From positions 1,488,001 through 1,552,000 of the forward strand of contig JAZGTN010000192.1 of NCBI GenBank assembly GCA_037783415.1: a stretch of DNA of 64,000 nucleotides, read 5' to 3'. This DNA is from Leptasterias polaris. Its lineage: Eukaryota; Echinodermata; Asteroidea; Forcipulatida; Asteriidae. The notes below the pieces were generated by a model. The model had not been told where the DNA came from, made no database searches, and saw only the letters and a program-made list of their open reading frames with translations. The position numbers were made by a program, and so were the translations under genes. Within the stretch, counting starts at the first letter, position 1. Each line of letters opens with the position of its first letter. Below, one piece after another: positions 56,490 through 64,000 of the stretch.

Positions 56490-56672
56490 ACAAACAATTT
56501 TGGATTGAGCAAAGAAAAATTGGCTAGCGTGGGATCTGAACCAACAAGCTCTACCACCTGAGCTATCTAGCCCTATTTTGTCAAAAAAAAAATTCAGGGG
56601 TGCCAGTCAGAAGCCATGCAACCGTTAGCTGCCGTTTAGCGAGGGATCACACCCAAGTTTACGATAACAAAT
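56490..56672 (-). mobile_element. SINE-like family D, copy 2
   Basis: Minus-strand tRNA-like core gggctagatagctcaggtgg and ggttcagatccca, with the shared gatccctcgctaaacggcag block upstream; compare 38150-38462. Confidence 0.65.
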
Positions 56673-56705
56673 TTCAAATGAGAAGGATCTTTGTGTGAGC
56701 TATAT

Positions 56706-56876
56706 AAAACAAATATTGAATACATTTTGTAAACGCATTGTTGTAGAATATAATCACTCAATAAAATCTTGCTTTTCCATTTCACACTGCTTCGCCGTAA
56801 GAAATGGAATAGTGCAGTTTTCACCTCGAGATTATATTCTGCGAGAACGCTCCCATATGCATCTAATATTTGTGTG
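56706..56876. mobile_element. foldback element related to the tail of repeat P
   Basis: The left arm (caaatattgaatacattttg, gtagaatataatcac and ttttccatttc) and right arm (gaaatggaa, gagattatattctgc and atctaatatttg) are complementary around a short centre near 56788. Confidence 0.75.
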
Positions 56877-57067
56877 ATGAAACCCCTAATGCCATTGTAT
56901 TAGATACGTCAACAATCAAGTACGAAGCAGGTGGTTTTGACTGATCAATACCCCTGGTGTGGTTATAAAAATTATATCTACAGGTGTTTGCAAGGGATGC
57001 TCATGTAATCGCTCTTTTTGCATAGTAAAACAATATGGTATCACAGTGATTGATTTGGGGGTTGGGG

Positions 57068-57086
57068 GTGGGGGGGGGGGGGGGGG
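57068..57086 (+). repeat. poly-G tract
   Basis: A run of about 18-20 G within a G/T-rich patch (57057-57095). Confidence 0.85.
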
Positions 57087-57117
57087 TTGGGGGAGCTCCA
57101 CAAGACAACAGGACTTG

Positions 57118-57345
57118 CAAGGTTCTCCCCAGGTTTTTTCAAAACTGTGGGGCATTCTGGACCCAAAGTTTGGATGTTTGGCCAAAGCACGCTGAATGTT
57201 TTCTACTTAGTATTTATCTTTGGTTTTAAAAACCCTCAATTATTTTATCTTGATGATTTTTGTGAATTTGATGTCAAAAAAGTAAATGGATAAATTTGTG
57301 TGTGTGTATTGGCCACAATTCATGTGTATTGATATGAAATTCCGA
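57118..57345. repeat. dispersed repeat V, copy 2
   Basis: Partner of 22672-22945. Confidence 0.75.
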
Positions 57346-57848
57346 GCGTGTGTTTGCTGTCTCAACACCCTGCCCTGACCCGAAGCAATTCTTGGATTTC
57401 CCCTCTCGCTCCGCTGCTTTAAAAGTTTGTAATTTTACTTAAAGTGTTTATATAAACGAGCGGATCCCATACATCCGTGGATCATAGATTTTGTGTGTAT
57501 CCTTTGCTTGTTTTTCACCCCACTGTCTCTTATAAGCTCTGAGGATATTGATTGTGGCGTTGAGGTTGGAATTAGTAGACTTCATTGGACATGTGCTGTC
57601 ATGTTTCCTTGGACTGTCCAGTCAGCTTGTTCTGAGAATGACCAAAGTGACATAAGTAATGTCAATTCAGCTCAAGATAACTCAGTGTAGTGACATACGT
57701 ATGAACCATGTATTTTTGAAGAAACTGAATTTAGTTGTTCAAAAAGAAAATCCTCTGCCTGCCTATGGTCAAATAATTGGTGGAAACTAAATAGTTGTGT
57801 ATTAAGAAGAAACGAGAGAGAGAGAGAGACAGCAGAAAGACCGTGAAA
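57346..57848. other. non-coding stretch
   Basis: A 65-codon frame ends at 57690 (SENDQSDISNVNSAQDNSV, then stop) after a weak acceptor (cactgtctcttataag); coding is doubtful. A GA run lies near 57813-57828. Confidence 0.35.
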
Positions 57849-58240
57849 GGGAAAGGAGGGAAAAAGAGATGGAAGCAGATAGGGAGTGAAGGAAAAGGAA
57901 GAGAAAACAAAACGGGAAAGGAGGGAAAAAGAGATGGAAGCAGATAGGGAGTGAAGGAAAAGGAAGAGAAAACAAAACGGGAAAGGAGGGAAAAAGAGAT
58001 GGAAGCAGATAGGGAGTGAAGGAAAAGGAAGAGAAAACAAAGAGGGAAAAAGAGATGGAAGCAGATAGGGAGTGAAGGAAAAGGAAGAGAAAACAAAACA
58101 GGAAAGGAGGGAAAAAGAGATGGAAGCAGATAGGGAGTGAAGGAAAAGGAAGAGAAAACAAAACGGGAAAGGAGGGAAAAAGAGATGGAAGCAGATAGGG
58201 AGTGAAGGAAAAGGAAGAGAAAACAAAACGGAGGGAAAAA
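57849..58240 (+). repeat. 65-bp purine-rich minisatellite, about six units
   Basis: Units start gggaaaggagggaaaaagag at 57849, 57914 and 57979, then a shortened unit and two more full units, with a partial one to 58240. Almost pure A/G, so the complementary strand stays open in all three frames; those long frames (to 184 codons) are not genes. Confidence 0.95.
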
Positions 58241-58262
58241 GAAAACACTAATGTTTCAGGGA

Positions 58263-58515
58263 TGAGAAATTTCAGACTTTTATCTGAACTCAAACTTTTC
58301 TAAGACTGCTGGATAAACAATAATGCTTTATTTTTTCTCCAATTGAAAAGTCATGCTATCTGATCTACTTCTCTAGCACTGAGGATACTGTTCCCCAAAT
58401 CTCCCTGGAGTCTTTAATTCCAGGGGTTATCAAAAGGTGGAAATGCCATCATTTATGTATCTCCTAAGATCTGGATCGCTGTCTCAGACTTTTTCGTCAG
58501 CAGTGGCTTTCACCT
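58263..58515 (+). repeat. dispersed repeat W, copy 3
   Basis: Partner of 39605-39940 and 36507-36870. Confidence 0.65.
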
Positions 58516-58540
58516 CTTTAATTTATAATGATCGAGTTAA

Positions 58541-58785
58541 TGGCAAATATATTTATTTTTGAGTCGTAAAAAATAAGATGAATAATTTATGTGAAAGTTA
58601 AAATGTCCTGGTGAAAAACACAAGCAATCATTCTCCCTGCCTGTGGACAAATAATTGATGTAAACTATGATTTGCATATTATACTTATCTATAATTATCA
58701 AATTAAGGGCAGATTTATTTACATTCAGTCGTGAAAATTAGATGTATCATGTTTAAATGTTAAAATATCCCGGCGAAACATCAAA
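58541..58785 (+). repeat. diverged tandem duplication, ~167-bp period
   Basis: The segment ggcaaatatatttattttt...aaaatgtcctggtgaaa (58541-58615) recurs diverged at 58708-58785. Confidence 0.6.
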
Positions 58786-60723
58786 TGCGTTATGCAAAAG
58801 ACTATTATAGCAAGCTAATCAAGTGTTGAAATGTCAGCCTGTATCATGGAATGTCAAAGCCAACATCGCAACCACTAATCATTGGAATGCATGAATAATA
58901 TTGTGTTTCTGGTTGTCATGCATCAAGCGCCTAGGCTATCATAAACTAGAAACAAAAGAAGAGAAAAAATAAATAAAAATCATTGATGAGAGAGGATGAC
59001 CAACTTAGGTCTGTCTTTGACTTTTATCTGAAACTGTCCCTCCCATGGCAATGTGGATGTTTCCATGCAGTTAATCTGTGTATTTATAAGTCCGCGCTCG
59101 TAACCAACCCCAGAGCTATTCGATCCATCAAGTATTCTTACCCCCCTCATCCCGCATGCTTTCATAACAGGATAAAATAACATCGCCGAGATTCCACCCT
59201 GTCTCAATTTGCATCCATACAGACACCTTTGCCAGCTTTCACCCATTTGATACGTTCTCCCTTCTCTACTCCTCTCCAAATTCACCAAAGGCGGATTTGT
59301 TTTTCTTCTTTCCTCTTAAAGGGATGGTGTTGTACAATTTTTAAAAAGTAGGCCTATGCTGGCTGAACTTACCTCTGTATGTTTTTTTTAATTTGTTAGG
59401 TCAATCAATACATTGTACTGAGTCTCACTCACTCTTAATTGTATTGTCCTGTCCTTAATTGTTTGTTGTTGTTTTGAAGTGTTGTCCTGTTTTCTAGGGA
59501 AAGGTAAGCTACGCTTCACCTTGTTTCCTACATGTTGACATCATATAATGTTTTTGTTTTTTGTTTACAGTCAAGTGTGCTCTTCATGTAACATTAGTTT
59601 ACATGCTTACTTACTGTAAACATGTTATATTTATTTTTGCTAAAAGTTTTCCAATATACAAAGTGTATATCAACTGTCATTGAGGATGTCAATGTGAAAT
59701 AAATGTCATATTGAATTGAGTTGAATGAATAATTACACATGTGCAGAATGTACCGTGAATTTAACCTATAAAGTAATAAACCACAACGCAAGGGAAACTG
59801 ACTGGGTAATTTTTTTTTCATGATTTGGGGTTGAAGAAAGAAAAATTGCTCTGGTAAATTTTTCTTTTTAAAATTAACCTGCGATAACCTCATGGAAAAT
59901 CAGTGCTCTTGTGTTTGACAAAACAGTGTGTGAAAATCACTTGTTTTTTGAAAAGAGTTTTACAGAATTTATGAAGTATGTTAGGTATTTGTTAGGACAA
60001 AGTCGTCTTAATAGATAAACTTGTTTCATGGACAGACTATTTAGGATTGATGCTCTTATTTTGTTTTTATTTATTTTTTGTCCTTTGGCAAATCAGTGTG
60101 TACATTTTTTGTATGGTTTTGAAACGTAGGCCTAACATACTTTTTGTCACAATTTGCTAAAAGAATAAATGTTAAAATTACTCAGGATAGTTTGTACCAA
60201 CACGAAGTTAGCCTTCAGCTTGAAAAAAGCATCAAGTTAGCTTTTAGATGATCACCAAAACAGTACCATGTCTTTAACGCAAAGCATCTCTTTTTTTTTT
60301 TTCTCCCCCACCCGCCCCTGGGGTTTTCACATCTTTAATGTCACAGCTCGGAGACAATGTAATAAATTCACCAAATGTTTGCCGGAACGTGCCTCACCGC
60401 AGCTGTAAATATACGATGCAAGAGCGTTGATGATTAATGCAAACACCCTTAAGTCAATGGACTCAATGCTGCGGGTTTTCATCCGTCATCTTTCATGAGA
60501 AAAAAGAAATGCAAAAAAACCTGAGCGCCGTGTAACAAAACAGAAGGTTTGCATCGTTGAATATTAATGACAAAATTGAGTTTTTGAAGTAGGGTCGCGA
60601 GTTGCTCCTTTATGTTAATCAGTATTTTAAACTAGTTTGAACATTCGGATTCTTTCTTGACGACAAAGTCAGCACACCGCATGGCTTCTTTTGTCTTATT
60701 TTGTATGTCTGATCTTCTCCATA
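58786..60723. other. mostly unique non-coding DNA
   Basis: A family D fragment (gggaaactgactgggtaa) lies at 59787-59810. 60340-60650 is CG-richer with tgattaatgcaaac-type homeodomain/POU-like words and no repeat partner, a possible conserved regulatory block. Confidence 0.35.
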
Positions 60724-61040
60724 AATATATTCCTGTTCGTGCTCTTTGATCTGCTGGCCAATCCCTACTCATGCAAACTACTTTTTCCACTAAATTCTAT
60801 GGTCGAAAAGCCTTCAACTTAATTGCACCTTCGTAATGGAATGACTTACCTCTTCATATTCGCCAAGCTGGCTCTCTTCAGATTTTCAAGGGACTTTTTA
60901 AAAACTCATTTGTTTGAATCTTTATTTTTGTAACTTGCTCCATATTCATTTCATTGTTTTATGTTTTGTGTTGCGCATAGAGGCTCCTGCATTATGCGCT
61001 ATATAAATATCTCGTATTATTATTATTATTATTAATATTA
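60724..61040 (+). mobile_element. L2/CR1-like LINE 3' end fragment
   Basis: The + strand encodes worn RT C-terminus words KFYGRKAFNLIAPS, stop, WNDLPLHIRQAGSLQIFKGL and a final stop, then a 3' UTR ending gcgctatataaatatctcgt and an (ATT)n tail at 61014-61035. It is 5'-truncated with an internal stop and is a third LINE lineage in the window. Confidence 0.8.
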
Positions 61041-61479
61041 TCTTTTCTATTCGAGACTGGCATTTACTATTATCAAGAACTTTATCTTCAAAGTAGTTTT
61101 GAAGGAACGAATTGGAAAGAAGGTGAATCTTTAAAAGACACCAAGCCTACTTGTATGTCAATACCTGCAGCCAGGCTCAGCTTTTCTTCGTCTAGGTATT
61201 GCAATTCCACTTTCCACCCAACCCTGACTGTAGGATTAAGAATCATTCCGTCGGCCCCGCTGCAAACTGACATACATGTATAGCGCACCACAGCCAAAAC
61301 TCATGTGTTTGGAGAAAATCGTGGTTGAAGTTAAACTATTTTTGATTTTGCTGTTTCGGAGATTACTTACTATTTCTTAACACAAATTTTTAATACCAAA
61401 ATAAAGCTGACTTCTTCATTCAAACTGTCAATATGTTTTTTAATCTTATTTGGACGAGTTATTAATTCCTCACAAATGT

Positions 61480-61761
61480 CACTTCGTTGGTTGCGTTTGT
61501 GAGATATTGCCAAAAATCTGGAGCGGTTATGTCCACGCAGGAAGAATAATCCGTAATTGGAATACAAAATCTGAGAAACATTTCTCAGATTGAAATGTGT
61601 TTGAATCCCTCCTCTCTAAAACCACATTCCTTTGAAGGGAATCGTTTATCAAAATGTTATACATTATCAACAGCTGCAGCGCTTCTTATCACGTAAGTTG
61701 TTATGGATATTAATTTTTCATGGTCATTTGAGTAATTACCAAAGGTATAACCTCCCTTTAA
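61480..61761 (-). mobile_element. MITE family U, left end missing
   Basis: Blocks gagatattgccaaaaatctgg, cacgcaggaagaataatccg, tctgagaaacatttctcag and cagctgcag.gcttctta; right end ccaaaggtataacctcccTT with TTAA at 61758-61761. Confidence 0.8.
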
Positions 61762-61787
61762 GTTCTCAACTGAGGTATTAGCAGACC

Positions 61788-61981
61788 AAGGCCCAATCTC
61801 ATAAAGCCCGTAAGCACAAAAACTTGCTAAGCACAGAAAAACGTTGCTTAGCAGAAGCATGTTACCTGTCAACATTCCATTAAGTTAACATTGTTGCGAC
61901 TGGTGCCCCTCTCATTTTTTGCTAAGCAAAGAAATTTTCCAAGCAGTATTTTTCTGCTAAACAACTTTATGAATTTGGGTT
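61788..61981. mobile_element. MITE family Q
   Basis: Ends aaggcccaatctcataaagc and tttatgaatttgggttg are inverted copies; the interior has gcttagcagaagcatgttac and ttttttgctaagca. Confidence 0.75.
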
Positions 61982-63395
61982 GAGGCTTGATTGCAATGCT
62001 CATTGGCCTCTTCATTGTTGTGAGGAGTTTGTATTCCCATAAAGTGTCTTTGTATCTTTCCAAGAATCTCTACTGTACTGCCTTGATCCTGCTCATTTCC
62101 TCTGAGGTGAATGGGTTTCTTTCTCTTCAGCGGTACAGCTATTTTGAATAGATTTTGGGTGTGTCCTTACTGCCGACTATCCTACCCCATCAAATTCAGA
62201 GCATTTTCCTCCTCGGTATCCTTAAATCAGGTGTTATCGAAATTGAATGTAAAGGTCTCGGAGATTCCCACTCGATCACAAAGCTTGATGAATTCATGCT
62301 GAAATGCAACATGTCAGGAAAATACCTTTTATCTATGTATGAGTCTGTAGACTGGCACAGCAGTGGAAGAATTGCTGCCTCTAGGCAGTCCATGTTCCAT
62401 GGCCCGATAAAGTAAAAACAAGGTGATTATTCCATGTATAATAAATTTGTATTTTTACATGTAAATCTGTCTGCAGATGCTCCTGATGTTTTTTCCCTCC
62501 TTTTTTGGTCTTCTTTGGTTGTTAGTGACTACACATGTATATCCATTCAGTAATGATCACTGCTTGATTGCTAAACATTGGCGGGCTTGAAGTATTAAAC
62601 TCCCAACCCATTTTTCAAAGGGGGAAGAGGGGGGATTTCAGTATTGGAACGACCTCAGAAGATTGGATTTGTTTCTCTCTGCCGAGGTGGAACTCTGTCA
62701 AGTCGGGGCTTATATGATGAATCGGCATCGTTAGGTAAGATGATACCATCTAATTGATGTCATTAGGGGAGAGCACGAGAGAGGGACTTAAAGTCGTGAC
62801 TGGAATGCTAGGCTATCAGGATCTCTTGGGCTCTTGTCGTCGTGAAACAGCGCGCTGCTATCAACAACGGTCCTCTCTGTTGGGTAGGATGAGGGGGAGG
62901 CTAGTGTCGCTGTGGAGTGTGATGGGTGACTTGGGATGACGGAGGTTTGTATCCGATGTTAATCTTCTTGGGAGTCGCCTTCAACTAAAGGGAATGTGTA
63001 GCAGAAAACCAGGGTTTTGCCGAGACTGATTTTCAATTGTCATCTCTGTTGGTTCTTTTTCTGAACCACCATACTTTATTTTTATTTTCCAGAATCAGTT
63101 CACTTTCAAAGGTGTTGGAATGTGGATTTGTTGCCCAGCTGGACACTGTATATATTTGACATCAAGGAAGACACTTCATAAATATATCTGTGTTTAGTGA
63201 CAGCTTCCTATCCTGTATGGCTGATCATCCAAGGCCCTCGTATAATAAATCTCACTTAACCATAAAGGGCTCCTCTTCACCAAGGTGTTGAAAATGGTGA
63301 CTTGTGAAGGCCAAAATGGTAATGAACCCATAATGCATAAGCTGCCAATGGTTGAATGCTAATGTTCTTGGAATGGTTTGCATTTGCCAGATGAC
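61982..63395. other. non-coding stretch with a weak exon candidate
   Basis: A frame at 62642-62734 between gggatttcag and ttag|gtaaga is open for 30 codons (LERPQKIGFVSLCRGGTLSS...). The acceptor lacks a pyrimidine tract and no family is recognised. A second acceptor-like site near 63091 (ttatttttattttccag) leads into a short frame. Neither is assigned. Confidence 0.35.
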
Positions 63396-63570
63396 CAGGG
63401 CCCAATTTCATAGAGCTGCAAAAGTAGCTAAGCAAAACAAAATGATACTTACCAGAATGAGACTACCAGCCAAAATACCATATCTCATGTACCATCTATG
63501 ATTAGTATCCTGCTTATTTTTGCTTAGCAGAAATTTTTTAAATGAAATTTTCTGCTTAAGCAGCTCTAGG
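63396..63570. mobile_element. MITE family Q
   Basis: cagggcccaatttcatagag at the left and tgcttaagcagctctaggg at the right, with gataacttaccagaatgag-type and tttttgcttagcagaa interior blocks. Confidence 0.8.
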
Positions 63571-63712
63571 GCTCGATTTCACAAAGAGCTAAGATTGATC
63601 TTAAGTGCAATTCAATCGTAACAGCTAAGCAAAGTGTGATGCCACAATCCAAATCACTATGGTGATACTGACACCTCATCTTTAGATGAATCTGAGGTTT
63701 TGTGAAATCGAA
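63571..63712. mobile_element. foldback MITE with gctcgatttcacaaa ends
   Basis: Left gctcgatttcacaaagagc and right gttttgtgaaatcgaac are inverted. It abuts the family Q element directly, so the two share or nearly share a boundary at 63568-63572. Confidence 0.75.
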
Positions 63713-63864
63713 CACTGTGCTAGTAATAGTCACATACCAGCTGGGTCTCCATCAATATCATAGAACTACTTTGCAAAAAAAAAAATGAAAAAAAAAAATC
63801 TTGCTGGGAGTTTTCTCTCAAAATTGAGCCTTAATTGTGTGCTACAAAATTGGCCCTTGTTTTC

Positions 63865-64000
63865 AAGCTTGGGATTTCCTTTTTTGAGAGGGTAAGGCAG
63901 TTGTCATTTTGCAATGGGCATGTTTATTTGAAATCTTTAAGGTCTATGGGAATATTTTCAAGGGGCACCGAGGCCAAGATCAGGGGCAACAGAGGCCTCA
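63865..64000. repeat. dispersed repeat Y, copy 2 (cut by window end)
   Basis: Ends ggcaccgaggccaagatcag followed by gggcaacagaggc, as at 55155-55320. Confidence 0.65.

Noticed and set aside
57672..58293. Overlapping 121-184-codon minus-strand frames rich in F, S, L and P
   Set aside because: They are translations of the purine minisatellite; all three frames are open and periodic.
62642..62734. Thirty-codon exon candidate
   Set aside because: No pyrimidine tract at the acceptor, no family match, and its phase does not follow exon 3; chance of such a frame is high.

Overview
This looks like non-repetitive-gene-poor nuclear DNA from a marine deuterostome, most likely an echinoderm (a sea star or sea cucumber is my guess). 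The evidence is GT-AG split coding exons separated by 18-20 kb introns, tRNA-headed SINEs in at least three body types, L2/CR1-like LINE 3' ends with (ATT)n tails, TTAA-flanked foldback MITEs, a DIRS/Ngaro-type tyrosine-recombinase element end, and many long G/C homopolymers. There are no bacterial-style genes, operons or CRISPR arrays. The species is inferred from repeat style only.

The main gene signal is three small exons on the + strand: 5594-5697, 23797-23906 and 43778-43833. Each has a good acceptor and a gtaag-type donor. Their reading phases fit one another exactly (2+1, then 1+2 bases), and joined they give about 90 residues that read like the first GAF domain of a PDE2A-type cyclic nucleotide phosphodiesterase. 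On this reading most of the window is two very long introns of that gene, plus flanking intron; the catalytic domain lies outside. A few weaker coding candidates are listed with low confidence (3561-3768 +, 16030-16329 - SGNH-like, 17126-17284 +, 28262-28525 -, and others).

Layout: 1-1149 is the decayed 3' end of a DIRS/Ngaro-like element with a B1-A2-B2 terminus. 2.4-5.3 kb holds two copies of one repeat in opposite orientation around a SINE, a possible terminal exon and a 59-base C run. 5.6 kb is exon 1. 5.9-23.7 kb is intron with SINEs, LINE ends, minisatellites, foldbacks and a 1.7-kb insertion splitting an older repeat. 23.8 kb is exon 2. 24.0-27.6 kb is a ~45-bp satellite array with a 640-bp higher-order repeat, split by a 5'-truncated L2-like LINE that still has an open 460-codon reverse-transcriptase frame and a 15-bp target duplication. 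27.6-43.7 kb is intron with SINEs, nested insertions and a hairpin plus double-CRE repeat. 43.8 kb is exon 3. 43.9-64 kb is repeat-rich DNA with several TTAA-flanked foldback elements, a 65-bp purine minisatellite and another LINE end.

Most open frames elsewhere are chance frames in AT-rich or low-complexity DNA. No new defence, biosynthetic or signalling system is visible. The most noteworthy items are the split PDE2A-like gene, the satellite/LINE nest with recent homogenisation, the SINE/LINE tail sharing, and the families of palindromic TTAA elements.
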